Notes: a model not told the origin generated them from the sequence alone. Positions 55,450 through 63,639 are shown, counted from the first letter of the stretch. The stretch is 64,000 nucleotides of DNA from Bifidobacterium hapali (GCF_002259755.1 NZ_MWWY01000024.1:22437-86436), one strand, 5' to 3'. Numbers and translations: made by a program.

Positions 55450-55684
55450 CGGAGCGTTATCTGCGTTGCGGGAGACTCGACGTACCTTTGTACGCCTTCG
55501 TCTCCCGCGCCTTGATACCGCACTCGTCAGTTGATTAATTCCAGTGAATGTAGTGACCTTGTTGCTCCTCGGTCGCTGTACTTAGTACAGCTTCCCTCGG
55601 TGCGCCTTGCCGACGCGCGCATTACGCAATGAGTTCTCATTAATCAACTGACGGAGCGTTATCTGCGTTGTGGGAGACTTAACG
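55434..55684 (+). repeat. pntB 3'-end inverted and direct duplication
   Basis: The pntB end plus downstream DNA at 55437-55482 (46 bp) recurs at 55639-55684 with three substitutions. The first 17 bp (GGAATTAATCAACTGAC, 55434-55450) also occur inverted at 55526-55542. In between are nested hairpins, including CGGGAGAC/GTCTCCCG with inner CGTAC/GTACG, and GCTGTAC/GTACAGC. The 328-bp gap holds no gene. Confidence 0.8.
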
Positions 55685-55696
55685 TTGCTCCTCCTA

Positions 55697-55754
55697 GTGC
55701 GTGGCGGTTTTCTCTCACTGACAGTGGTCTAAGTGAGAGAAAACCGCCACGCAC
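55697..55754. terminator. 23-bp perfect hairpin (CTCTCACTGA family) after pntB
   Basis: GTGCGTGGCGGTTTTCTCTC and three further bases pair perfectly with 55732-55754 over a 12-nt loop. It lies between the pntB repeat and the convergent hydrolase gene and resembles the palindrome at 20720-20768. Confidence 0.8.
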
Positions 55755-55777
55755 AGATGCGCCTTCGTGGGGTGCAT

Positions 55778-56776
55778 TTATAGCTCGAACGTGTCACGAA
55801 CAAAACGAGTTACTTTGCGCCAATACAAATCAGGCGCGGTACTGGCACTCATCGCATGACCCGCTCCCGGTATGAGTAACCGCTCACGATGAATACTCGC
55901 ACATGCTTCATAATTACGACTCAAAAACGACGGATCGACAAACGTATCCGCATCACCATGAATGAACAACATAGGAATAGTCGCACGTTTCAATGATGCA
56001 ACGCTCGACGCTTCTTTAAACCCATACCCCGCAGTGCGGCGACATGCCATACTCATGGTTTCAACTATCGGCATCGCTAAGAACTTATTCGGCAGATGGT
56101 ACATGCCCTTCGCGTTATACAAGAACTGATCCCATACAGATGAATATCCGCAGTCCTCGATCGCCGCTACCACATTGCGCGGCAAATCCGGCTCACCCAC
56201 CGTCATCATCACACATGCCGCACCCATAGACAGTCCATCAAGCAAAATCCGCGCATCAGGATCGCTTTCGACAATCAGCCGAATCCACGCCATCAGATCA
56301 CGACGCTCCAACCAGCCCATGCCAGTATATCGGCCTTGACTTAACTCATGGCCGCGCATTGCAGGTGCCAACACCGTAAACCCAAGACGAGCAAACCGAT
56401 GCGCATACTTTGCCATCTCGTCCGGCACGCCCGTATATCCATGAACACAAATCGCGTAAAGATGCGGTTTTGGATTCACACAATCAGGATCAAGCAGCCA
56501 ACCATGTAGTTTCAAGCCATCGTTACTAAACGTCGTCACTGGCTGCTTCGACTCAGCAAACCATCGCGCAGCTTCAGTCTCCTCATCTGCATCATGATGT
56601 GCGCCAGCTAAATCAGCGCCCTTGACTCTACCTGTTTTCACGAGTTTCATCATTGACCACGGAAACTGAGTATCAATCGTAAAACGGAAGAGAAACTCGC
56701 CTGCACCGTATAATAATCCTGTTGCGCCTACGGCAGCTCCTGCGGCAACCAGTAGACGACGTGTAACCTGCTTCAT
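55778..56776 (-). CDS. membrane-anchored alpha/beta hydrolase
   Basis: The 332-residue protein has a Arg-rich start and one hydrophobic helix (LLVAAGAAVGATGLLYGAG) that looks like a signal anchor, then an alpha/beta-hydrolase fold. The oxyanion region is ICVHGYTGVPDEM, the nucleophile elbow is LDGLSMGAACV (G-L-S-M-G) near residue 195, the acid is in HGDADTFVD and the catalytic His is in PGAGHAMS. It probably acts at the outer face of the membrane on an ester or peptide. ATG 56776 has GAGG 5 nt upstream; the longer frame to 56803 has no such site. The substrate is unknown. Confidence 0.88.
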   Translation of the reverse strand: MKQVTRRLLVAAGAAVGATGLLYGAGEFLFRFTIDTQFPWSMMKLVKTGRVKGADLAGAHHDADEETEAARWFAESKQPVTTFSNDGLKLHGWLLDPDCVNPKPHLYAICVHGYTGVPDEMAKYAHRFARLGFTVLAPAMRGHELSQGRYTGMGWLERRDLMAWIRLIVESDPDARILLDGLSMGAACVMMTVGEPDLPRNVVAAIEDCGYSSVWDQFLYNAKGMYHLPNKFLAMPIVETMSMACRRTAGYGFKEASSVASLKRATIPMLFIHGDADTFVDPSFLSRNYEACASIHRERLLIPGAGHAMSASTAPDLYWRKVTRFVRDTFEL

Positions 56777-56854
56777 TGCAACCTCGATTCGCTTGGAAAA
56801 CATACTCTGCTACCATTCTATCCACGTATATTCGTGACATGTCTGCGCTGCGTG

Positions 56855-57019
56855 TATACTAGGTTGCTGTTGCTTTGGCGAGGGAAAATACAGCCTTGTA
56901 AGGATCGATATTTTCCGTAATCGACTCGGCGTATGACTTACTCCTTGGAGTGTGTTCTGCGGCGCGTCGTGGCGTCAAACAGACAGAACGACAAGTAACA
57001 CTTAACCAAGGAGACCATT
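56855..57019 (+). promoter_or_regulatory. rplY promoter candidate and structured leader
   Basis: TATACT at 56855-56860 is a good -10 box, with GTGACA (56834-56839) as a possible -35 at short spacing. The ~155-nt leader contains GGAAAATA/TATTTTCC (56883-56916), ACTCC/GGAGT (from about 56940) and GTTCTG/CAGAAC stems before AAGGAGACC. Such a long folded leader before a ribosomal protein gene suggests post-transcriptional control, which is inference. Confidence 0.45.
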
Positions 57020-57652
57020 ATGGCTACCACTATTAAGCTCGAGGGCGAAGTCCGCGACGAGTTCGGTAAGGGCGCTGCACGCCGTATGCGCGTTGCCAAG
57101 CAGATTCCGGCTACCATCTACGCAGGCGGCGCAGACCCGGTGTTCGTGAAGCTCCCGATGAAGGAAACCACCCTGTCCTTGCGTCACACCAACGCACTGT
57201 TCTCCATCGCATTCGGCGACCAGACCAAGTTGGCCGTCGTTAAGGACGTGCAGCGCAACCCGCTCAAGCGTATCGTTGAGCACATTGACTTCTACGAGGT
57301 CAAGGCTGGCGAGAAGATCGACGTTGAAGTGCCGGTGTTCGTTGAAGGCACCCCGAAGGGCGTTGCTGTCGCGTTCGTCGACGTGCAGGAGCTCAAGGTT
57401 CGCGCCGATGTGGCGAACCTGCCGGAGAAGATCGTGATCAACGTGGACGGCATGACCGACGGCACCAAGGTGCTGCTCAAGGACGTTGTTCTGCCGGAAG
57501 GTGTCGAACTCGATATGGATGATCTCGAAGAGTCTGTCGTCACCGTTGAGGTGCCGGAAGATGCTACCGAGTCCACCGCTGCTCCGGAAGCTGATGCTGC
57601 TGCCGTTCCGGCTGATGCTGCCGCCGCTGCTCCGGCTGCCGACGCTAAGTGA
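57020..57652 (+). CDS. rplY: 50S ribosomal protein L25 (Ctc long form)
   Basis: The 210-residue long form combines the 5S rRNA-binding L25 domain (GKGAARRMRVAKQIPATIYA, residues 10-95) with the TL5/Ctc C-terminal beta domain (DFYEVKAGEKIDVEVPVFVE). It ends in an Ala/Pro/Glu/Asp-rich tail (about residues 175-210). AAGGAGACC precedes the ATG. Codon use is strongly biased, as for rpsD. It is monocistronic with its own terminator. Confidence 0.96.
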   Translation: MATTIKLEGEVRDEFGKGAARRMRVAKQIPATIYAGGADPVFVKLPMKETTLSLRHTNALFSIAFGDQTKLAVVKDVQRNPLKRIVEHIDFYEVKAGEKIDVEVPVFVEGTPKGVAVAFVDVQELKVRADVANLPEKIVINVDGMTDGTKVLLKDVVLPEGVELDMDDLEESVVTVEVPEDATESTAAPEADAAAVPADAAAAAPAADAK

Positions 57653-57689
57653 TTCATTCCGCCGGCAGTTGGCGGACGATGAATGATAC

Positions 57690-57720
57690 AAGTCCGTACG
57701 AGATACACTCGTGCGGACTT
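57690..57720 (+). terminator. rplY intrinsic terminator
   Basis: AAGTCCGTACGAG pairs with CTCGTGCGGACTT (one G-U) over ATACA and is followed by TGTTATTTCGTTAT. Confidence 0.85.
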
Positions 57721-57843
57721 TGTTATTTCGTTATAGTGTACTGATTTTGTTTGTTTGATGTGCCAATAGAAGTCGATGCGGTGCAAGTGGCTGAACGTTG
57801 GCCTAGCATCAGCAACATCGAGTATTCATAATGTGAAATGTCG

Positions 57844-57989
57844 CACACCTGACACGCTGGGTGTGTGAGAGAGTAACAACCAGAACCGGTGCCAGAAGCG
57901 CCGGCTTGTATTTACCAGCACATGCCGGTTGTGACACGCACAGCATAACGACAGTCGCAACAGGCATCTGTCATAAAAAGAAGTTAGCA
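57844..57989 (+). promoter_or_regulatory. structured leader upstream of ilvE
   Basis: CACACC/GGTGTG (57844-57865) and CCGGTGC/GCGCCGG (57886-57904) stems lie in the ~150 nt before ilvE. No leader peptide rich in Leu, Ile or Val was found. The open frame of ilvE extends through this region (to 57861), but its composition is unlike the protein. Control by RNA structure is possible but unproven. Confidence 0.35.
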
Positions 57990-59117
57990 ATGACTGAACA
58001 ATCTCATCACGATTCCGCGGCGCTGGACAAGCTCACCGAAGCGTTCACCGTGCTGCCGAACGATAATCCGGCGTCCGATGCTAAGCGTCAGGAGCTTATC
58101 GACAAGCCGGCGTTCGGACAGGTGTTCTCCGATAACATGGCTCACATGACGTGGACCAAGGGCGAAGGCTGGTCCGATCGTCGTATTGAGCCGTACGCAC
58201 CGCTCAAGATGGACCCGGGTGCATCCGTGCTGCACTACGCGCAAGAGTGCTTTGAGGGCCTTAAAGCCTATCGTCACGCTGATGGTTCCACGTGGCTATT
58301 CCGTCCGGATGCGAATGCTGAGCGTTTCCAGAACTCGGCTAAGCGTCTGTACCTACCGGAACTGCCGATTGACGATTTCCTCGGTTCTGTCGCGGCTCTT
58401 GTCAAGCGTGATGCGAACTGGGTGCCATCTCGTCGTGAGTACACGCTGTACATGCGTCCGTTCATGTTCGCTTCCGAGCCGTTCCTCGGCGTGCGCGCTC
58501 CGCAAGAAGTGGACTACTGTGTGATTGCTTCTCCGTCTGGTCCGTACTTCCCGGGCGGTGTTAAGCCGGTAAGCATCTGGGTTGAAGACAAGTGGTTCCG
58601 TACTGGCCCTGGTGGTACTGGTTTCGCCAAGTGCGGTGGTAACTATGCGGCTTCTCTGCTCGGCGAGTATACGGGTATTGCCAACGGTTGCCAGCAGGTG
58701 TGCTTCGTTGATGCGGCTACCAAGACCTACCTTGAGGAGCTTGGCGGCATGAACATGATGATCGTGCACAAGGACGGTCATGTCGAGACCCCGTCACTGA
58801 CCGGCAACATTCTGCCGGGCGTGACCCGTCGCTCGCTGATCCAGCTGCTGCAGGACAAGGGACACGACGTAGTCGAGACCATGATTGCGCTTGACCAGCT
58901 GCTTGAGGACATCAAGTCCGGTGAGGTTACCGAAGTGTTCGCTTGCGGCACTGCGGCTATCATTACGCCGATCGGACGTTTCAAGTCCGAAAAGTTCGAT
59001 GTGACCGTTGCTGACGGCGGTTCTGGCGAGCTGACTGTTGCTTTGCGTAACGAGCTGCTCGGTATCCAGCTCGGCGAGATCGACGATCCGCACAATTGGA
59101 TGTGGAAAGTCTGCTGA
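57990..59117 (+). CDS. ilvE: branched-chain amino acid aminotransferase
   Basis: The 375-residue fold-type IV PLP enzyme performs the last step of Leu, Ile and Val synthesis. The substrate-binding block is HYAQECFEGLKAYRHADG, and GPGGTGFAKCGGNYAASLLG holds the PLP Lys near residue 215. The PLP-phosphate Gly/Thr patch lies in TGNILPGVTRRSL and ACGTAAIITPIG. ATG 57990 is chosen because the upstream 43 codons of the open frame are Cys/Thr/Arg-rich and unlike the family; only a weak AAAAAGAAG precedes it. Codon use suggests high expression. Confidence 0.95.
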   Translation: MTEQSHHDSAALDKLTEAFTVLPNDNPASDAKRQELIDKPAFGQVFSDNMAHMTWTKGEGWSDRRIEPYAPLKMDPGASVLHYAQECFEGLKAYRHADGSTWLFRPDANAERFQNSAKRLYLPELPIDDFLGSVAALVKRDANWVPSRREYTLYMRPFMFASEPFLGVRAPQEVDYCVIASPSGPYFPGGVKPVSIWVEDKWFRTGPGGTGFAKCGGNYAASLLGEYTGIANGCQQVCFVDAATKTYLEELGGMNMMIVHKDGHVETPSLTGNILPGVTRRSLIQLLQDKGHDVVETMIALDQLLEDIKSGEVTEVFACGTAAIITPIGRFKSEKFDVTVADGGSGELTVALRNELLGIQLGEIDDPHNWMWKVC

Positions 59118-59137
59118 CAGCGCTAATGATTCGTTTG

Positions 59138-59202
59138 TGAGCGCTTAAGTGAAAGCCCCATGGAATCGTACTGGTTCCACGGGGCTTTCACTTAAGCGCT
59201 CA
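59138..59202 (+). terminator. ilvE terminator hairpin
   Basis: TGAGCGCTTAAGTGAAAGCC (from 59138) through TGGAA (59165) pairs with TTCCA (59175) through 59202. The 27-bp stem has one mismatch and a 9-nt loop. Confidence 0.85.
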
Positions 59203-59276
59203 CCAACTCTCGGCGCGCTCCGCAGGGGCGCTACTTCATTCCTGTCCGAGGCTGTGGTAATCGCTTGGTCAGATGA

Positions 59277-59531
59277 TTACTTGGAGATCGCCGTTTCAGT
59301 GCTGCAAGCATCGTTGCCGTCGTAGTCTTTCTCGTGTTCTTGTTCTTCCTTCTCGTGGTAGAAATAGGCAACGGCAAGCACAGCCCACATGCATGTGTTA
59401 AGTCCGCGTGCTGCGATGCGATACGTATCATGTCGGTTCTCAGGATCTCGGTCTATCACAGCAAGGATAGTGGATAGGGCGTTAATTACGGTTACGATCA
59501 AGTACATGGTAGACAACTTTGGCAGTTTCAT
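59277..59531 (-). CDS. small two-helix membrane protein, unknown function
   Basis: An 84-residue open frame with two hydrophobic segments (STMYLIVTVINALSTILAVI and TCMWAVLAVAYFY) separated by a short polar loop with RDPENRHDTYR, and a C-terminal acidic tail rich in Glu, Lys and His. The composition is protein-like, but no ribosome binding site is visible before the ATG. No family is recognised. It lies just after the ilvE terminator, where the conserved gene order ends. Could be a real small envelope protein or a chance frame. Confidence 0.45.
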   Translation of the reverse strand: MKLPKLSTMYLIVTVINALSTILAVIDRDPENRHDTYRIAARGLNTCMWAVLAVAYFYHEKEEQEHEKDYDGNDACSTETAISK

Positions 59532-59600
59532 GACTATGAGTATATAGCAGGGTGAAGCGGTTGAGACGAAGCTGTTTCCTAGTAGTGTTTAGGTGAGCGA

Positions 59601-60090
59601 GTGCAATTAGCGAAGCATATTGAATGGAAGAGCGTATACGTACCGAATGCCAATAATGCGATCACTAATGACCTGATTAATTCGTCATGCGATGGAACGA
59701 TCGATAACGTTATGGATGGTACATTGGCAGATGAAATCGATCATGTCGGCAAAACATGGCCGAACGCGCTGCGAATGCTTGAGAACTCATGAGTGGACAA
59801 ACCTTGCCTGAGTGGAGAGCCATTGCTCCTCCGCTCGTTTTCGATGACATCTATCTTGGGCTTTGGCTGAAACGATTTGGGAGACTCATAAAGATGTTGT
59901 CAGTTTGGATTTACGACTGGATGTGGTCGCATGCTGCGCCAGCAGAATGTGCTGTTGACGCTGTCCAAACGTATCGAAAACCAGCTCAGCAAGATTCAGC
60001 AGCGCATACTGTTCGCCTGTCGATCTGCTAAAACGCAGCCAGTAATACCAGTACTAATAGTCGTCCGCTAAATCTACTTCGTACTTAATC
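59601..60090 (+). pseudogene. frame-broken gene remnant, unrecognised
   Basis: Protein-like sequence continues through three frames. Frame A covers 59601-59792 (QLAKHIEWKSVYVPNANN, EIDHVGKTWPNALRML), a second start at 59789 overlaps it in ATGA, then another frame carries WALAETIWETHKDVVSLDLR, and a third LSKRIENQLSKIQQRILFA around 59960-60020. No single frame is open throughout. This suggests a decayed gene with at least two frameshifts and a coiled-coil C-terminus. The family is not recognised. The alternative is two tiny overlapping chance frames. Confidence 0.4.
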
Positions 60091-60200
60091 GACGATAAGT
60101 CGCAAACGTCATACGTGTTGATCGCAGGCGTCTGCGCAGCTGTTGACTATTCAAGCGATCGCCGGCTGTAATGGGTAAAAGAGGATGCTCATCGCTGGTT

Positions 60201-60273
60201 TGATAGTATCTGATACATCACGATATGGTCTGAGCCCAATGCGGTAACACAATCAACACAACACAATCAACAC
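60201..60273. promoter_or_regulatory. operator-like palindrome and 14-bp tandem repeat upstream of the RNA-repair operon
   Basis: TGATAGTATCTGATACATCA (60201-60220) contains the perfect GTATC-T-GATAC and nearly palindromic flanks. AACACAATCAACAC is repeated perfectly head to tail at 60246-60259 and 60260-60273, just before the ribosome binding site at 60283. The rest of 60091-60291 shows no gene. Confidence 0.45.
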
Positions 60274-60291
60274 CATGAAACAGAGGTAATC

Positions 60292-61158
60292 ATGAAGTAT
60301 TTCACCACGGACACGCATTTCGGCCATCCGCTCGTCACGGTATTACGCGGATTCACTACATTTGATCCAGATCGGGCTCAGTACACGCATATTTTACGTG
60401 AACAGGGACGCAAGGCCGCCGAAGACTGGGCTAAGCAGATTGTGCTGGACGATTCCCGGCTCAACTTTCGCAAGGCGGCTGATACGGATGCGCATGATGC
60501 CGCGGTCATTGCCAACATCAATACGCAGGTTGGCGAAGATGACGAACTCTGGATTCTCGGTGATATCGGATACCGCACGTCCATCAACCATGTGAAGGAT
60601 TGCTTGCGTCAGCTGCGATGCCAGCACTTGCATGCGATTATCGGCAACCACGACGACTGGTGGATGGCAGACAAGCCGGCGCTCAACCTGTTTGAAAGTA
60701 TCGAACCGAACGGTACAGTGGAGCTGACCGGTTTCAATGAAACAGAATCTGACCGCGTCGAAATCGTCAACCTGTCGCATTTCCCGTATCGGGAGGATCT
60801 TGCGTACAGCTGGCCTGACGACGCGGTGCGCTTCCACGATCAGGCGTTGCCGTTCGACGGGCACAAACTGCTGTACGGTCACACGCACCAGCTTTCGCCG
60901 GCAGGAGCACGTCCGGAAGCATTGAACGTCGGACTGGACGCGTGGAATCTCACGCCGGTATCGCAAACACAGGTTGCCGCATGGTTCCGCGAAGTGAAGC
61001 ATCGCACTGCCGGCCAAGGGGCAGGTGATACGTCTGCTAGTTCGTCTGTGCCGAAACTGGACATGCCTTCGTTCCCAGAGCCAGCTGCGGAAACGAATTC
61101 CGCATCGAACAACAGGATTCCGAACGCAGAAGGTGGTGAGTGTTCATGGCAAAGCTGA
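60292..61158 (+). CDS. calcineurin-like metallophosphoesterase
   Basis: A 288-residue binuclear metallophosphoesterase. Motifs are in order: DTHFGH at residues 7-12, LGDIG at 89, GNHDD at 118-122, LSHFP at 161-165 and YGHTHQ at 195-200, with NVGLDAW at 212. About 45 residues of Ser/Ala/Glu-rich tail follow the domain. GAGG precedes the ATG by 5 nt. The last 13 bp overlap the kinase-ligase gene, so the two are translationally coupled. In this context it could open 2',3'-cyclic phosphates or remove 3'-phosphates from RNA ends, as the phosphatase part of repair systems does; this is inferred from neighbours. Confidence 0.9.
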   Translation: MKYFTTDTHFGHPLVTVLRGFTTFDPDRAQYTHILREQGRKAAEDWAKQIVLDDSRLNFRKAADTDAHDAAVIANINTQVGEDDELWILGDIGYRTSINHVKDCLRQLRCQHLHAIIGNHDDWWMADKPALNLFESIEPNGTVELTGFNETESDRVEIVNLSHFPYREDLAYSWPDDAVRFHDQALPFDGHKLLYGHTHQLSPAGARPEALNVGLDAWNLTPVSQTQVAAWFREVKHRTAGQGAGDTSASSSVPKLDMPSFPEPAAETNSASNNRIPNAEGGECSWQS

Positions 61159-62618
61159 TTATTCTGCGCGGATTGCCGGCTTCTGGCAAGTCGACATGGG
61201 CTCGTGAGTGGGCGAGCGATCCGTCCAATACGTGGCCGCATTGTGTGGTGTCGCTCGATGCGATTCGTCTGGCGATTGCCGGGTCTGCGGAAAATCGCGA
61301 CCGTTTGCGTCATAAGTATGGGCATCATTTTGAGGATCTCGTGGTCGCGATGGGACGACATATGGTTGCCGACGCGCTCGACGCCGGCTGGGATGTGGTA
61401 GCCGACGCTCAACATGTTAATCCCATGTATGCGAACGAATTGGCACGTCTTGCGGTGCAGCACGGGGCATTGTGGCAGACACAAGATTTTGACGTTCCGT
61501 TGGACGAACTGTTACGGCGCAATGCTGGTAGAGCCGAATCGGATCGTGTGCCTGAGGACTATATTCGCACGTCATGGAAGCGGTTCCATACGGTGATGTT
61601 CCGACCACTCGCTCCCGGAGACTCGAATGGCAATCTGCTCGAACGCATGCGTGCCGACCCGTATGTGCGAGTTGTGCCGGTGCGTGGAGAGACGGACGTA
61701 TTCGCCTGTAATTTCACGCCGGAAGCGTTTCGTAAAGGGCGGTGGAATGAGCGTACGATCAACGCGCGTGGACTGTTCGTCGATTCGAATGGTCGCGTCG
61801 TGCAACGTGGTTTCGAAAAGTTCTTCGCTGTGGACGAGACCGAACAGACAACATTCGACAAGGTGGTTGCTTACGGTGACGCGCATCCTGATGCGTTTCC
61901 TGTGCGAGTGGAGCGTAAGGAGAACGGCTTTCTCGGCTTGATCGGTGCCGCCTCGCAACAAGGACAGTTCCGTTTTTGGTCGAAATCTGGACAAACTGAT
62001 TACTCGTCGCTGATTGAACGGCTATTTCCGTCCGACCTAGCCGTTCGAGAGCAGCTGTGGCAGCTACTTCATGCGTGGGATGTTACCGCTGCGTTCGAGG
62101 TGTTGGATAGGGAGTCAGATCGGCATATTGTCGGCTACGAACGTTCAGAATTGCGCCTGTTGCACCTGATTCGCAATCAAGAAGCGTTCGCCATTGACTA
62201 TGACCATGAGTCTCAGTTCGCTATGATCGGCGGTTTTGCAAGACCTGATGTGGTGTCGATATGCCACTGTTCACAGGAGATTGCGCGGTCGATTGCAGAC
62301 GCGCGGCAAACCGACCGTGAAGGCGTTGTCCTGTACTTTGCTGACGGTTGGATGGTAAAAGTGAAGTCCGACCACTACCGACTGGTCAAGTCGCTCCGTC
62401 CGTTGTTGCAGCGCGTTATATTACGCGGGCGCTCGCTGAACAAAACTGGCGAAACCGCTAATCTGGCGCGAGCTGTAATTGATTATGCGCATGATCACAA
62501 CATGGACCTCACCTATGAGCGTCAAGCGTTCGGCGAACGTGACGTCGACATGACCAAAGTCGGCGAGATTCTCACAAAAATCAACCAGAATGAGCAACAT
62601 GGACGAGAACAATGTTAG
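61146..62618 (+). CDS. fused polynucleotide kinase / T4 Rnl1-type RNA ligase
   Basis: A 490-residue two-domain enzyme. Residues 1-150 are a P-loop kinase of the T4 Pnkp type: Walker A GLPASGKST at 9-17, the acid-base Asp in SLDAIR at 38, and an Arg-rich lid (RRNAGRAESDR, 124-134). Residues about 180-490 are a covalent nucleotidyltransferase ligase of the T4 Rnl1 family. These show RGLFVDSNGRVV (209-219), FEKFFAVDE, motif I KENG at 258-261 with the AMP-accepting Lys258, FEVLDRESDRHIVGYE (317-332), motif IV REGVVLYF at 391 and motif V MVKVKSDHY at 403-411. It should phosphorylate 5'-OH RNA ends and seal them. ATG 61146 overlaps the phosphoesterase gene by 13 bp. Confidence 0.88.
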   Translation: MAKLIILRGLPASGKSTWAREWASDPSNTWPHCVVSLDAIRLAIAGSAENRDRLRHKYGHHFEDLVVAMGRHMVADALDAGWDVVADAQHVNPMYANELARLAVQHGALWQTQDFDVPLDELLRRNAGRAESDRVPEDYIRTSWKRFHTVMFRPLAPGDSNGNLLERMRADPYVRVVPVRGETDVFACNFTPEAFRKGRWNERTINARGLFVDSNGRVVQRGFEKFFAVDETEQTTFDKVVAYGDAHPDAFPVRVERKENGFLGLIGAASQQGQFRFWSKSGQTDYSSLIERLFPSDLAVREQLWQLLHAWDVTAAFEVLDRESDRHIVGYERSELRLLHLIRNQEAFAIDYDHESQFAMIGGFARPDVVSICHCSQEIARSIADARQTDREGVVLYFADGWMVKVKSDHYRLVKSLRPLLQRVILRGRSLNKTGETANLARAVIDYAHDHNMDLTYERQAFGERDVDMTKVGEILTKINQNEQHGREQC

Positions 62619-62675
62619 TCCGTCCAACACAAAGACATATTCGTGTCAACAAACCGAACTGAGATAAGGACAACG

Positions 62676-63482
62676 ATGACCGCAACATTGAAAGATGCCA
62701 TATACGGACAAGCTATAGGCGATGCGCTGGGCGTGCCGTACGAATTCAAGATGCGTGGCAGTTTCCACGCCACAGGCATGACAGGGCACGGCACACATGA
62801 TCAACCGGCTGGTACGTGGAGCGACGACACGAGTATGGCGCTCGCGATATGCGATTCTGTTCGTGTCAATGATGGTCATATTGATACCAGCGATATGCGG
62901 CAGCGGTTTGAATCATGGTATCGGTATGGTTCGTACACGGTTGATGGGCTGTTTGATATCGGTAACACTACAGTCGAGGCGCTTATTCAAGGACACGGTT
63001 GCGATGGCGAGTATGACAATGGCAACGGTTCACTCATGCGTACGATTCCGCTTGCTTTCACTACGGCTTCAGATGAAGAGATACGTGCGGTGAGTGCGAT
63101 TACGCACGCGCATCCGACTAGTACGGACGCGTGTGTCCGTTTGGTTGCTTTTGCACGGTGTCTCATTAACGGTGATACTGCAGAACTGGCTTTGCGCAAG
63201 TCAGCTGTGGTACGAGAGGATGTTGCGACATTGCCGGTTTCTAAGATTCGATCCGGAGGTTACGTGCTAGACACGCTGCTGGCAGCGGTATGGTGTTTGA
63301 TGACCACGAATTCATACGCACAGTGCGTACTTAAAGCGGTAAATCTTGGTGCTGATACGGATACTACGGCGGCTGTAGCAGGTGGATTAGCTGGCATCGT
63401 ATACGGTACGCAAGGTATTCCTAGCGAATGGATTAGCACACTGCGCGGCAAATCAATCATCGAATCCTGTCTGTTCTCATAA
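62676..63482 (+). CDS. ADP-ribosylglycohydrolase family protein
   Basis: A 268-residue ARH/DraG-family hydrolase that removes ADP-ribose from proteins or other acceptors using two Mg ions. Metal-ligand motifs are present: GDALGVPYEF at 15-24, TWSDDTSMAL at 47-56, and the C-terminal NLGADTDTTAAVAGGLAG near 222-239. NGSLMRTIPLA lies in between. ATG 62676 is preferred with AAGGA about 6 nt upstream; the frame stays open to 62643. It lies 57 bp after the kinase-ligase gene on the same strand and is likely in the same operon. Its acceptor, whether protein or modified nucleic acid, is unknown. Confidence 0.9.
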   Translation: MTATLKDAIYGQAIGDALGVPYEFKMRGSFHATGMTGHGTHDQPAGTWSDDTSMALAICDSVRVNDGHIDTSDMRQRFESWYRYGSYTVDGLFDIGNTTVEALIQGHGCDGEYDNGNGSLMRTIPLAFTTASDEEIRAVSAITHAHPTSTDACVRLVAFARCLINGDTAELALRKSAVVREDVATLPVSKIRSGGYVLDTLLAAVWCLMTTNSYAQCVLKAVNLGADTDTTAAVAGGLAGIVYGTQGIPSEWISTLRGKSIIESCLFS

Positions 63483-63639
63483 CATGCGCGATATGCGAGA
63501 TGCATTAATGATAAATGTAACGAAACTACTGCCTACTATGGTTGATTCATTAACAATGTCATGATGCCATTGTTGAACAGTATCTGGGTGAAAGCATGAA
63601 CCTCGATTATATAGTTTTTAAGAAAGTGAGGTGGTGACC

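Noticed and set aside
57861..57989. Leader peptide attenuator for ilvE
   Set aside because: The open frame has no cluster of Leu, Ile or Val codons, and no terminator/antiterminator pair could be drawn convincingly.
59789..60031. 80-residue gene starting in the ATGA overlap
   Set aside because: The middle reads better in other frames, so it is more likely part of a broken gene than a small protein.
60246..60273. CRISPR-like direct repeats
   Set aside because: Only two adjacent 14-bp units with no spacer; it is a tandem duplication. No CRISPR array was found in the window.
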